From an uncultured Collinsella sp. (GTDB taxonomy: Bacteria; Actinomycetota; Coriobacteriia; Coriobacteriales; Coriobacteriaceae), in NCBI GenBank assembly GCA_958436995.1, contig CAUBMI010000001.1, forward strand, positions 1 to 64,000: a DNA stretch of 64,000 nt. Direction: 5' to 3'. A program made the position numbers and the translations under genes. How positions within the stretch are numbered: position 1 is the first letter of the stretch; every line of letters starts with the position of its first letter. Under the pieces are notes generated by a model that worked only from the letters and a program-made list of their open reading frames with translations, made no database searches and was not told the DNA's origin. Shown here piece by piece: positions 42,893-50,977 of this stretch.

Positions 42893-43516
42893 CTAGCCTT
42901 CGAGTTGAGCCACTTTGTAGCGGTAGGCAGCGGCTATGACGTCTTTGCAGCCTTCGCGGCCCAGCTTGGCGCGGTTGACGACGATATCCTTGCCGCTCGT
43001 CATCTTCCACTTTCCCGCACTGTAGCGCTTATAGAACGCCTCGCGCGCCTTCTGCTGCTGCTTGACCAGCTTGGCGCCCTTCTTTTTATTAAGGCCACGC
43101 TTTTTGCGCACAATCTCGACGCGGTCCTCAAAGGGGGCGGTCACCAGCACGGCAATATGGTTGGGATTATTGCGCAGCAGATAATCGGACAGACGACCCT
43201 CGATAATGCAGCTCTCGGTCTCGCCCAGGTCCAAGATCACCTGGCTCATCTTTTGGAATAATTTGTCCGAGTACGAACGGGCATCGTAGCGGTCGGGCAG
43301 AAACGCCATGTTCTCCACAGCCAGACGCTCGTCGTAGGCAGCCATCTTGTCGAGTGACTCGCCCGCACGCAGCGACGCGCGCACCAGCAGCTCGTTATCA
43401 TACAGGGGAATCCCCAACTCGTCGGCAAGTATGCGGCCAATCTCGTGACCCTCGGCACCAAAATCGCGCGCGATGGTAATGACCACAGGATTCTTCTTAT
43501 TCTCCAGATCGCTCAT
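42893..43516 (-). CDS. Cytidylate kinase-like family protein
   Basis: This 207-aa P-loop protein is of the cytidylate-kinase-like type. The N-terminus VITIARDFGAEGHEIGRILADELGIPLYD replaces the classic GxxGxGK loop with the degenerate form common in this family. Further marks are CIIEGRLSDYLL and the basic lid region RVEIVRKKRGLNKKKGAKLVKQQQKAREAFYKRYSAGKW. A nucleotide or other small-molecule kinase role is likely but the substrate is not known. It is last before the bidirectional hairpin and follows the amino-acid transporter across a large inverted repeat. Confidence 0.85.
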   Translation of the reverse strand: MSDLENKKNPVVITIARDFGAEGHEIGRILADELGIPLYDNELLVRASLRAGESLDKMAAYDERLAVENMAFLPDRYDARSYSDKLFQKMSQVILDLGETESCIIEGRLSDYLLRNNPNHIAVLVTAPFEDRVEIVRKKRGLNKKKGAKLVKQQQKAREAFYKRYSAGKWKMTSGKDIVVNRAKLGREGCKDVIAAAYRYKVAQLEG

Positions 43517-43577
43517 CGCGATTCCTTTCTAACACATGAGAAAAGGACTGTTTATCTCTTATTCCCACGATACCGTA

Positions 43578-43683
43578 CCTGGGTTTTCCTGGTGCCCAAG
43601 ATTGGCCTGAAAGAGGAGCGACGCGTACTTTGGTACGCGAGCGACGGTTTGAAGGCCAAGGTTGGGTGCCAGGAAAACCCAGG
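43578..43683. repeat. 106-bp long inverted repeat touching the permease stop
   Basis: Arms cctgggttttcctggtgccc and its near-complement, continued by ttggcct/aggccaa and a perfect inner gcgtac/gtacgc hairpin, give one long imperfect stem. The right end abuts the stop codon of the permease gene. It could act as an mRNA 3' structure for the transporter operon. Confidence 0.7.
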
Positions 43684-44322
43684 CTATGCGGCTACGATGC
43701 GGCGTTGGTATGCTCTCACCAGCAGCGAGATACCAAAGTTGAGCACAAAGTACATCGCAAATACCAGGCCGTAGAGCATAAGCACCTGCGACAGGTCGAT
43801 CGCATGGGCCATCACGACGTTTGCCGTGTACATGAGCTCGGCCACGTTAATGCCCGAAAGATACGAGCTGTCCTTGATGACGGTCGTGCACTGGCTAAAC
43901 AGCGCCGGGATGATCGTCTTAAACGTCTGCGGCAGAATGATGTAGCGCATGGTGGCAAAGAAGCCAAAACCCTGGCTCTGCGCCGCCTCAAACTGGCCGC
44001 GCGGAATCGAGTTGAGGCCGCCGCGCACAATCTCGGCCATAACAGCGCTGGTAAACAGCGTAAAGGCGATGGTCGAAATCACAATGTCCAAACCCTGCAC
44101 CGTAAAGTAGATAAACAGAATCCACAGCAGGTTCGGCGTGCAACGGAACAGCTCGATATAGGCGCTCACCAAAATACGGAACGGACGGGGCGCATAGCTT
44201 TTAACAAGCGCCAGCACCGTGCCAAAGATGAGCGAGAAAAAGATCGACAGCGCCGAGATCTCGATTGTCTTAACAAAGCCGCCCCAAATGTAGAGCAGGT
44301 TGGTCGCGTTGAAGATTTCCAT
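43684..44322 (-). CDS. Polar amino-acid ABC transporter permease (second)
   Basis: This 212-aa membrane protein of the HisMQ family has about five hydrophobic helices. The EAA-type loop IPRGQFEAAQSQGFGFFATMRYIILPQTFK is the ATPase contact. It would form the membrane channel together with the permease encoded just upstream. It is the last gene of a four-gene operon: ATPase, binding protein, permease, permease. It starts 3 bases after the previous stop. The substrate is most likely an acidic or amide amino acid by family, but is not shown by sequence. Confidence 0.92.
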   Translation of the reverse strand: MEIFNATNLLYIWGGFVKTIEISALSIFFSLIFGTVLALVKSYAPRPFRILVSAYIELFRCTPNLLWILFIYFTVQGLDIVISTIAFTLFTSAVMAEIVRGGLNSIPRGQFEAAQSQGFGFFATMRYIILPQTFKTIIPALFSQCTTVIKDSSYLSGINVAELMYTANVVMAHAIDLSQVLMLYGLVFAMYFVLNFGISLLVRAYQRRIVAA

Positions 44323-44325
44323 GCG

Positions 44326-45072
44326 CTAGGCCTCCTCTACGTTGTCGAGCCCCAGCTCGGCTAGGCTCACGCCGCGCGGACACTCCTTGGAGCGGCGCTC
44401 GAGCCACTGCACCAGCATGGCGAGCGGAAAGCAGATGATGAAGTACATAAGGCAGCAGACGATGTATCCCTGCAGGTAACCGTACAGACTCACAAAGTTG
44501 TCGGAACGGTACATAAGGTCGCCGCCGGCCACAAGCGCCAGCACCGACGTGTTCTTGACCAGGTTGAGCGCCTGGTTACACAGCGGCGGCAGAATGATCT
44601 TGAACGTCTGGGGCAGCACGATGTACCAGTACGCCTGCGCACGGGTGAAGCCCTGGCTCTGGGCCGCCTCCATCTGACCGCGCGGAACTGCCTCGATACC
44701 GGTGCGGATGACCTCCGAAATGTAGGCCGCGTGATACAGACCCACGCCCAAGAAGCCCAGCACGAACGGCGCGATGCGCACCGGCTGGTCGGCGCCGGTT
44801 ATGGCCTGCAAAAACTGCGGACCGGCCATGTACATAAAGAGCACCTGTACGGGCAACGGGGTGTTCTGGTAAAACTCCACGTACACGCGGCTTATGGCAC
44901 GCAGCACGCGCGAGCGAGTGGTAGAGAACACGCCCAGCAGCGTGCCCAGCACCAGCGACAGCAGCAGACCGACAACGACTACCTGCAGCGTCACGCCAAA
45001 GCCCTCCCAGAAGGGCCCCATGTTTTGAAATGTCGTCGACCAACGGTCGGCGTCAAATAATCCTTCGAGCAT
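44326..45072 (-). CDS. Polar amino-acid ABC transporter permease (first)
   Basis: This 248-aa membrane protein of the HisMQ family has its EAA loop at VPRGQMEAAQSQGFTRAQAYWYIVLPQTFK. It has five to six hydrophobic helices and a hydrophilic C-terminal tail. The ATG at 45072 has GGAAGG ten bases upstream; the frame is open further but that part lies in the gap after the binding-protein gene. It pairs with the next permease. Confidence 0.92.
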   Translation of the reverse strand: MLEGLFDADRWSTTFQNMGPFWEGFGVTLQVVVVGLLLSLVLGTLLGVFSTTRSRVLRAISRVYVEFYQNTPLPVQVLFMYMAGPQFLQAITGADQPVRIAPFVLGFLGVGLYHAAYISEVIRTGIEAVPRGQMEAAQSQGFTRAQAYWYIVLPQTFKIILPPLCNQALNLVKNTSVLALVAGGDLMYRSDNFVSLYGYLQGYIVCCLMYFIICFPLAMLVQWLERRSKECPRGVSLAELGLDNVEEA

Positions 45073-45097
45073 TTGATTCCTTCCTTGGACGATACGC

Positions 45098-45973
45098 CTA
45101 TACAAGACCCCAGGTCTTGACCTCTTGGTCGAGCCAGCCGTCGGCCAGGCGATCGCAAATCACCTGATCGACCACGGCCGAAAGGTCGCAGCCCTTCTTG
45201 GTCGCCACGCCGTAGCCCTGCTCGCCAAACTTGACCTCGGGCTGCAGCAGCTCAACAGTCTCGTTCATGTAGCCGGCCAGCGTGGAGCGGTCCATGGCAA
45301 AGACGTCGATATTGCCGGCGTCGAGCGAACTCTTGATGATGGGGTAGCCGCTAAAGGCCCTGAACTCGGGCTTACAGCTAAAGCCGTTGTCCTTGATCAT
45401 CTGCTCGATCAGGCCCTGCGTGGTGGCACCCTGGCTCACGCCGATGACCTTGCCGTCCAGGTCCTCAATCGAGGTAAAGCCCGAACGCTTCTTGACCATG
45501 AGTCCCACGTAGTCGGTGCGGTACGGCGTCGAGAAATCCCAGCTCTTCTTGCGCTCGTCGGTAATGGTGTAGGTCGCCGCGACCACGTCAAGCTGGCCGT
45601 TATCGATCAGCGGGCCACGCGTCTTGGGCGTTACATCGGTAAACTCGACAAGCTCCCGGGCACGGGCCTCCTTGTAGCTCACGCCAAAGACGGCAGCGGC
45701 GATCTGGTAGCACAAATCGACTTCCATGCCCTCAAAGCGGCCCTTGGCGGTGTCGTAATAGCCATAGCCGGGAACGTCCTTCTTAACGCCGGCATTCAGA
45801 TGGCCACGCGACTTAATGGCCGCAAGCTTGGACCCCTTTTCGGAGCCCTCGCCGCTGGTAGAGTTGCCGCAACCGGTAAGCGCGGCCCCCGTCAGCGCAA
45901 GCATGCCGGCGCCCGCCAGCTGCAAAAAGTGACGGCGCGACACGGCCGTCCTCGTCATATCCGTCATGTCCAT
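45098..45973 (-). CDS. Amino-acid ABC transporter substrate-binding lipoprotein
   Basis: This 291-aa extracytoplasmic protein is of the SBP_bac_3 type. The N-terminus carries a twin-arginine-like SRRHFLQLAG and ends in the lipobox LTGC, so it is probably a lipoprotein exported by Tat or Sec. The mature part has the usual start KSRGHLNAGVKKDVPGYGY and the motif FEGMEVDLCYQIAAAVFG. It would deliver an amino acid to the two permeases. A GTG one codon upstream and two further ATGs are alternative starts. Confidence 0.92.
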   Translation of the reverse strand: MDMTDMTRTAVSRRHFLQLAGAGMLALTGAALTGCGNSTSGEGSEKGSKLAAIKSRGHLNAGVKKDVPGYGYYDTAKGRFEGMEVDLCYQIAAAVFGVSYKEARARELVEFTDVTPKTRGPLIDNGQLDVVAATYTITDERKKSWDFSTPYRTDYVGLMVKKRSGFTSIEDLDGKVIGVSQGATTQGLIEQMIKDNGFSCKPEFRAFSGYPIIKSSLDAGNIDVFAMDRSTLAGYMNETVELLQPEVKFGEQGYGVATKKGCDLSAVVDQVICDRLADGWLDQEVKTWGLV

Positions 45974-45981
45974 CACCGCGC

Positions 45982-46713
45982 CTAGTGCAGAATCTTGGAC
46001 AGGAACTCGCGGCAGCGCGGGTTCTCGGGGTTATCGAAGAAGTGCTCGGGCGTGCCCTCCTCCAGGATGCGGCCGTCCTCCATAAAGATGACGCGGTCGG
46101 CCACCTGGCGCGCAAAGCCCATCTCGTGCGTCACGCAGATCATGGTGATGTCCTCCTGCGTGAGCTCAATCATAACGTCCAGAACCTCCTGGACCATCTC
46201 GGGGTCGAGCGCCGAAGTCGGCTCGTCAAACAGGATGATGGGCTGCTTGGTACACAGGGCGCGGGCGATGGCGATGCGCTGCTGCTGACCACCCGAGAGA
46301 TTCTGCGGATACTCGCCGGCCTTATGCGCCATGCCGACGCGCTTGAGTGCGGCGATGGCGATCTCGGTCGCCTCCTCCTTGCTCTTCTTTTGCAGCTTGA
46401 TGGGCGCGAGTGTCAGGTTGCCCAGCACCGTCATGTTGGGATACAGGTTGAACTGCTGGAACACCATGGAACTATACTTGCGAGCCATCTCCAGGTGATT
46501 CTTTTTGGTGAGCGGCGTACCGTCGATGACGACCTCGCCCGACGTAGGCTCCTCCAGATAATCGACACAGCGGATGAGCGTCGACTTACCCGAACCAGAA
46601 GGCCCGATCATTACGAGCTTCTCGCCGCGCTTGACGGTGAGGTTGATATCTTTGAGCACATGCAGGTCGCCAAAGTACTTGTTGAGATGCTTGATCTCGA
46701 TCATGTCTGCCAT
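45982..46713 (-). CDS. Amino-acid ABC transporter ATP-binding protein
   Basis: This is a 243-aa ABC ATPase of the GlnQ/HisP group. Walker A is GPSGSGKST (about 38-46), the Q-loop is VFQQFNL, the signature is LSGGQQQR, Walker B is ILFDEPTSALDPE, and the switch is VTHEM. It is the first gene of the transporter operon, five bases ahead of the binding protein. A TACAAT hexamer about 45 bases upstream may be the -10. The gene order resembles actinobacterial glutamate uptake (gluABCD). Confidence 0.95.
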   Translation of the reverse strand: MADMIEIKHLNKYFGDLHVLKDINLTVKRGEKLVMIGPSGSGKSTLIRCVDYLEEPTSGEVVIDGTPLTKKNHLEMARKYSSMVFQQFNLYPNMTVLGNLTLAPIKLQKKSKEEATEIAIAALKRVGMAHKAGEYPQNLSGGQQQRIAIARALCTKQPIILFDEPTSALDPEMVQEVLDVMIELTQEDITMICVTHEMGFARQVADRVIFMEDGRILEEGTPEHFFDNPENPRCREFLSKILH

Positions 46714-46833
46714 GGATGTCCCTTCCCTGCGTTTACACGAGTTGAACTATTGTACGGAAAGAACCACGTTTCCGCAGCCCACACTACATCCCCGTAAAGA
46801 ACCCGCAATCTTCCACCCACTCATTGGGCACTC

Positions 46834-46868
46834 GGGCACTCATTTAAGTCTGTCCCCAATGAGTGCCC
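46834..46868. repeat. gggcactcatt hairpin with gtcccca motif
   Basis: Perfect 11-bp arms (gggcactcatt at 46834-46844 and complement at 46858-46868) surround a 13-base loop with ctgtcccc. Together with 48739-48792 it forms a loose family of hairpins that contain gtcccca near agtgcc. Confidence 0.55.
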
Positions 46869-46881
46869 TTCAGCTGCCATC

Positions 46882-46914
46882 AAAAAAGGGGCGCGACCGC
46901 AATGGTCACGCCCC
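46882..46914 (-). terminator. Terminator of the YqeY gene
   Basis: The minus-strand stem ggggcgtgacc / ggtcgcgcccc is followed by TTTTTTG, about 30 bases past the stop codon. Confidence 0.85.
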
Positions 46915-46943
46915 CTCAACATCAACTATATGCCGCTCGGTCC

Positions 46944-47387
46944 CTACGCGAGTTTGGCTCCAACGATCTTTGCTGCTGCCGGCTTATCGAAGTTGCCGCC
47001 AGTGGCCTTACCCAGAGCGCCCATGACCTGGCCCATCTGCTTCTTGGACGTGGCACCCAGCTCGGCGATAACTTGCTCAATCAGAGCCTCGAGCTCCTCG
47101 CCCGAAACCTGCGCGGGCAGCAGGCTCTCCAGAATCTTGACCTGCTCGGTCAGGTTGTCGGTACGCTCCTGGTCGGTGCCGGCCTTGATGGACATCTCCA
47201 GCGTCTCGCTCGTCTGCTTAATCAGACGCTTGATCATGCTATTGACGTCTTCCTCGGTCACATCGCGGCGCTCGTTAACCTCGATATTCTTCACCTCGGC
47301 CTTGACCTGGCGAATGATGGACAGGCGAACCTTGTCCTTGGCCTTCATGGCCGCGATCATTTCCTTCTGCAGCTCTTCGTTGGTCAT
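46944..47387 (-). CDS. GatB/YqeY domain protein
   Basis: This 147-aa protein resembles the C-terminal tRNA-binding domain of GatB. It starts with NEELQKEMIAAMKAKDKVRLSIIRQV, continues with RRDVTEEDVNSMIKRLIKQ, and ends with the conserved GQVMGALGKATGGNFDKPAAAKIV. The biochemical role of free YqeY proteins is not settled; they may bind tRNA. The ATG at 47387 has AGAGGA seven bases upstream, which is preferred over the TTG two codons earlier. It follows the PrsA-like gene by 54 bases, possibly in one transcript. Confidence 0.92.
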   Translation of the reverse strand: MTNEELQKEMIAAMKAKDKVRLSIIRQVKAEVKNIEVNERRDVTEEDVNSMIKRLIKQTSETLEMSIKAGTDQERTDNLTEQVKILESLLPAQVSGEELEALIEQVIAELGATSKKQMGQVMGALGKATGGNFDKPAAAKIVGAKLA

Positions 47388-47441
47388 CTGCAAATCCTCT
47401 CTAATAGCGTGGGCGGCACTCGCGCGAGCACCGCCCCATGA

Positions 47442-48662
47442 TTACTCAGTCGTCGACGAATCGTCGGTCGAACTCTTGGTGACGCCCTTCAGGCTCACGT
47501 TATAGGGTACGTCCTTGGGCATGGGATTGACGGTGATGTCAGCATCCTTCTTGTACTGCTCTAGCCACTCGCTATACGCAGTGCTGGCCGCCTGCGTCTT
47601 CACCACGTTGGAGACGTACTTTTTGATGGCCTTGGGCACCTGGTTGATGTCATCGACCTGATTATCGACATGGAAGTAGTCGGTGCACTTGATGATGTGA
47701 TAGCCGTACGTCGACTCGACCACGTCGCTCACATCGCCCTTGTTGAGCCCCTCGAGTGCCGTCTGGTAGCTGTCGACAAAGGTGGTGAGCTTGTCCCAGC
47801 CCACGTCACCCTTCTTCTCCTTGGAGCCGGTGTCGTCGGAATACTGCTTCACGGCGTCTTCAAAGCTCAGCTCGCCGGAGTTGATCTTGTTCAGGCACTC
47901 CTGCGCCTTAGCCTTGGCGGCAGCCTTGTCCTCATCGGACGCATCGGAATCAACCTTGATCAGGATGTTCGACGAGCGGCGGGCATCGTTGTACTTCGAC
48001 AGGTTCTCGTTGATGTAATCGACGATCTCGCTGTCCTTGGGCTTGCTGGTGGGCGCCACGGCATCTTTGAGCTTTTGCTGCGCCAGGCTCTCCTTGAGCG
48101 AGCTCTTATAGGTGTCCTCGGTGTAGCCGTAGGTCTTAAGGGTCTTCTTAAAGGTCTTGGCGCCGCCCGCGCTCTTGCACGCGTCCTTCCAGGCTTTCTC
48201 GACCTCCTCGTCCGACACCGTCACGCCGTTCTCCTTCTGTGCCTGTTGAAGCAGAATCTGCTGCGTGTAGGAGTCGATGAGTTGCTTGCGGTACTTCTTG
48301 GGCGTGAGGTCGTTGTCGACCAGATACTGCGCCCAGTCCTTGTCCTTGGTGTAGCCGTAAGACGTGCGCATGCTCATGATCTGCTTTGTCACGGTGTCCT
48401 CGGTGAGGTTGGTGCCGTTGATAGTGGCAGCCACACCGCCGGTAAGCTTGTAGCCCGAGGTATCCTCTGCCTGCGACATAAGGCCGGAGCATGCCATGGC
48501 CGAGACGGAAAGCAGCATCGCCAGCACGCCGATGACCACCAGAACGATCTTGACGGTCTTAGACACGTACGTCTTGCGCTGCTTCTTACGAGAGCTCGAC
48601 GCGGCGCGGGCCTGCTGCTCGGGCGTCGGTGCGGCCTCGGAGTTCTTTTTCTTGTTTGCCAT
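47442..48662 (-). CDS. Membrane-anchored peptidyl-prolyl isomerase (PrsA/SurA-like)
   Basis: This 406-aa protein has a basic cytoplasmic N-terminus (residues 1-38) and one hydrophobic segment (about 39-60, ending SAMACSG, a possible lipobox). A SurA-like chaperone region (about 75-225) follows, then a parvulin rotamase domain (about 235-335: RRSSNILIKVDSDASDEDKAAAKAKAQE ... GDVGWDKLTTFVDSYQTAL ... VVESTYGYHIIKCTDY). It would fold exported proteins at the outer face of the membrane, for which the many large surface proteins nearby are plausible clients. The C-terminal tail is Ser/Thr/Asp-rich. Confidence 0.9.
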   Translation of the reverse strand: MANKKKNSEAAPTPEQQARAASSSRKKQRKTYVSKTVKIVLVVIGVLAMLLSVSAMACSGLMSQAEDTSGYKLTGGVAATINGTNLTEDTVTKQIMSMRTSYGYTKDKDWAQYLVDNDLTPKKYRKQLIDSYTQQILLQQAQKENGVTVSDEEVEKAWKDACKSAGGAKTFKKTLKTYGYTEDTYKSSLKESLAQQKLKDAVAPTSKPKDSEIVDYINENLSKYNDARRSSNILIKVDSDASDEDKAAAKAKAQECLNKINSGELSFEDAVKQYSDDTGSKEKKGDVGWDKLTTFVDSYQTALEGLNKGDVSDVVESTYGYHIIKCTDYFHVDNQVDDINQVPKAIKKYVSNVVKTQAASTAYSEWLEQYKKDADITVNPMPKDVPYNVSLKGVTKSSTDDSSTTE

Positions 48663-48738
48663 AGTTGGCCTTTCGCATCACGAATCGAACAAACGCCATT
48701 GTGTCACAACGCAGCCCCCGCGACAAAGGGGCAACCCT

Positions 48739-48792
48739 GGCACTTGGGGACGTTCCTTTTCTGCCGGCAGTTAGGGACAGTCCCCAAGTGCC
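48739..48792. repeat. Inverted repeat with 13-bp arms (ggcacttggggac)
   Basis: Perfect arms at 48739-48751 and 48780-48792 enclose a loop that holds its own small palindrome (ctgccggcag). It ends five bases past the stop of the PTS IIA gene and may serve as its 3' hairpin. Confidence 0.6.
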
Positions 48793-48796
48793 GGCT

Positions 48797-49261
48797 TTAA
48801 AAGTGGCGGCGGATGGCGTCGACCATGCCTTGGGGCGTGGTCTGGCCGAGCACATCGGCTGCGACGTCCGCGTCCATAAAGATATTCATGAGCGCTTGCA
48901 GGGCCTCGACCTGGCCGCCCGGCTCGGCAATACCCAAATTGATGACGATCTGCGCCGGCACGGGGGCACCCATGCCCGCCATAGCATTGAATGTCACGGG
49001 CGTGGCCGGCTTTACCACCGCGATATAGGGCTTGGCCACAAACCCCGGGTCGGTGTGTGGGATGGCGATGTTGGCCGCCGGCATGGCAAGGCCCGTGGGA
49101 TAGGCATCCTCGCGCGTGCGGACGGCGTCGAACCAACCGTCGGCAATGTAGCCGCGCGGAGCAAGCTCACTCTCGAGTTGCGCAAACACCTCACCCGGCG
49201 TCGCACACTCCCAATCAAAAAACACCAGCTCAGGCGTAAACAGCGCTTCGTTATCCGCCAT
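48797..49261 (-). CDS. PTS sugar transporter subunit IIA (fructose/mannitol/galactitol class)
   Basis: This 154-aa protein is of the PTS_EIIA_2 family. The phosphorylated histidine is in ANIAIPHTDPGFV near residue 67; REDAYPTGLAM and the acidic C-terminal helices match the family. No EIIB, EIIC or HPr gene is adjacent, so it is an orphan IIA that either serves a distant transporter or acts in regulation. AGGACGG precedes the ATG at 49261. It is a single-gene unit on the minus strand. Confidence 0.85.
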   Translation of the reverse strand: MADNEALFTPELVFFDWECATPGEVFAQLESELAPRGYIADGWFDAVRTREDAYPTGLAMPAANIAIPHTDPGFVAKPYIAVVKPATPVTFNAMAGMGAPVPAQIVINLGIAEPGGQVEALQALMNIFMDADVAADVLGQTTPQGMVDAIRRHF

Positions 49262-49326
49262 ACCGTCCTCCAAAGTTGCATGAGGGCCACAATGCTCAAT
49301 ATGATAGCGAAACGGGGTATGCAAGG

Positions 49327-49794
49327 TCAGCCGAGGATCCCGATGAGCTCGAGTGCGCGCGCGGGCGTCAAGCATACCTCGGGCATCGTCTCCAACATGC
49401 GTCGGTCGCTCGTGACTACGTAGTCAACATCCGCCGTATCGCCCGAGGCGATAATGAGATTGTCCTCGAGGTCCGGCATGCGCTTGCCAAGCATGCGCGC
49501 CATCTCGCACTCCGCCATCGAAAGCGGGGAAGCCGTTGCCACCTGCATCATATGCTCGACGCATGCCCATGCAGCCGGACCAAACGAAGCGTTAATCCCA
49601 TTCACATTCCGTCGAGCTAGACGCCGAGGCAAGATATAGAACACGTCCTTTGCCGTCGTTGGCGCGTACAGAAGGTCGATCTTTCCCGCTTCGGCCAGTT
49701 CAACCAATCTTCTCACGTTGTCGAATGCGCCCTCTTGCAGGTAGTAATCAAGCCAAACATTCGTGTCCACCAAGAGCCGCTTTGCCTCAATCAT
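49327..49794 (-). CDS. PIN-domain toxin (VapC-like)
   Basis: This 155-aa protein has a PIN nuclease core: LLVDTNVWLDYYL at the start (first catalytic Asp) and MPDLEDNLIIASGDTADVDYVVTSDRR near residues 110-136 (further acidic residues). PIN toxins cleave RNA. The ATG overlaps the stop of the antitoxin gene in an ATGA, the classic toxin-antitoxin arrangement. A TTG two codons upstream is a less likely start. Confidence 0.85.
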   Translation of the reverse strand: MIEAKRLLVDTNVWLDYYLQEGAFDNVRRLVELAEAGKIDLLYAPTTAKDVFYILPRRLARRNVNGINASFGPAAWACVEHMMQVATASPLSMAECEMARMLGKRMPDLEDNLIIASGDTADVDYVVTSDRRMLETMPEVCLTPARALELIGILG

Positions 49795-50135
49795 CGGCAA
49801 TTCGCCTCTATGTCGGCAATCATCGCGTCATACATATCATCGCGTACGGCATCCCAGTTGTCCGCCGATGATTCGCCTGGCGCAAAATCTGAGAAGCTCA
49901 ACCCCAATGAGGAAAAAGCCAGACCACACCCCTGTTCGGCAAGACTCTTCGCACGGGGCGTCTCGCACTTATCCGTCACCATAAATCCCGGCAACGTTTG
50001 ATGCTCGGCAAGATAGGTCCAAAGCGCACGAATGGCGTCACTCGGCCCCAGCCCATTACGAGTCAGGACCGCATCGCCACCGGCCTTGAGCATAGGGTCG
50101 ATTCGTGTGTTGAGCTGCACCGTTGCTGTACCCAT
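49791..50135 (-). CDS. RelB/DinJ-like antitoxin
   Basis: This 114-aa protein starts with TATVQLNTRIDPMLKAGGDAVLTRNGLGPSDAIRALWTYLAEH, a ribbon-helix-helix DNA-binding layout like RelB/DinJ. The C-terminal part is acidic and would mask the toxin. It is upstream of the PIN toxin and overlaps it by four bases. The pairing of a RelB/DinJ-type antitoxin with a PIN toxin is a mixed combination seen in some genomes. Confidence 0.78.
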   Translation of the reverse strand: MGTATVQLNTRIDPMLKAGGDAVLTRNGLGPSDAIRALWTYLAEHQTLPGFMVTDKCETPRAKSLAEQGCGLAFSSLGLSFSDFAPGESSADNWDAVRDDMYDAMIADIEANCR

Positions 50136-50185
50136 AGCGGCTCCTCTCTACTTGCTAGCAGTATAGCAAACAGAGTAGACCACAC

Positions 50186-50218
50186 AAAAGGGCCCCGCCC
50201 GCGCACGGACAGGGCCCT
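50186..50218 (-). terminator. Terminator of the purFMN cluster
   Basis: The minus-strand stem agggccctgtccg / cgggcggggccct is followed by TTTTGTG, about 60 bases past the purN stop. Confidence 0.75.
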
Positions 50219-50278
50219 ATCAGATTTTCTAGATCGCTTACGTCCCAAAGAACGCTCAATGAGCCCTCTTACACACGA

Positions 50279-50977
50279 CTAGCGTGCCGGATCAATTACG
50301 ACCTTGCCGCTCTCCAGCACGTGGACGCGGCCGTCAGCGAGCATTTGCACGACCTCGGGATACAGCACGTGCTCAATCGCGTGGATGTGCTCCTCGAGCG
50401 TGTCGACATCCCAGCCCTCCTCGACAGCCAGCGCACGCTGGGCGATGATGGGACCGTTGTCGTAGACCTCGTTGGCAAAATGCACGGTCACGCCAGTTAC
50501 CTTGACGCCGCGCGCAAAGGCATCGTCAATCGCATGTGCACCGGTAAAGCTCGGCAGCAGCGCCGGGTGCAGGTTCACCACGCGGTTGGGAAACGCCGCC
50601 AGCAGAGGCGTGCGCACCATGCGCATGTAGCCGGCCATGACCACATATTCGCAGCCGCGCTCGAGCAGCTCGTGCGCGATGATCTCGTCAGCCGCGATGG
50701 GGTCGGCATAGACATCCTTGGACAGCGTGAGTGTCTGGATGCCCGCACGCTCGGCGCGCTGCAAGCCCTTGGCCGAAGGACGGCTCGACACCACGAGCTC
50801 AATCGAAGCGTTGAGCTTGCCGGCAGCGATCAGGTCGATCAGCGCCTGCAGGTTGGTACCAGAACCGCTGATGAGCACGCCAATCTTGAGCGGCTCAGCC
50901 GTATCAGTGCCGGTCGGACGGGTGTAGGGCACATAGCCCAGGCCCTCACCAGCAGCCATCTGCTCGTTAGCGCTCAT
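50279..50977 (-). CDS. purN: Phosphoribosylglycinamide formyltransferase
   Basis: This 232-aa enzyme transfers a formyl group from formyl-tetrahydrofolate to GAR in purine synthesis. It shows IGVLISGSGTNLQALID (about residue 31), VVMAGYMRMV, VNLHPALLPSFTGAHAIDDAF (the catalytic His and neighbours), GVTVHFANEVYDNGPIIAQ. The first 28 residues are an extra Gly/Thr-rich extension. The start overlaps purM by 11 bases, so translation is coupled. The folP-folK fusion elsewhere in the window belongs to the pathway that supplies its cofactor. Confidence 0.95.
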   Translation of the reverse strand: MSANEQMAAGEGLGYVPYTRPTGTDTAEPLKIGVLISGSGTNLQALIDLIAAGKLNASIELVVSSRPSAKGLQRAERAGIQTLTLSKDVYADPIAADEIIAHELLERGCEYVVMAGYMRMVRTPLLAAFPNRVVNLHPALLPSFTGAHAIDDAFARGVKVTGVTVHFANEVYDNGPIIAQRALAVEEGWDVDTLEEHIHAIEHVLYPEVVQMLADGRVHVLESGKVVIDPAR

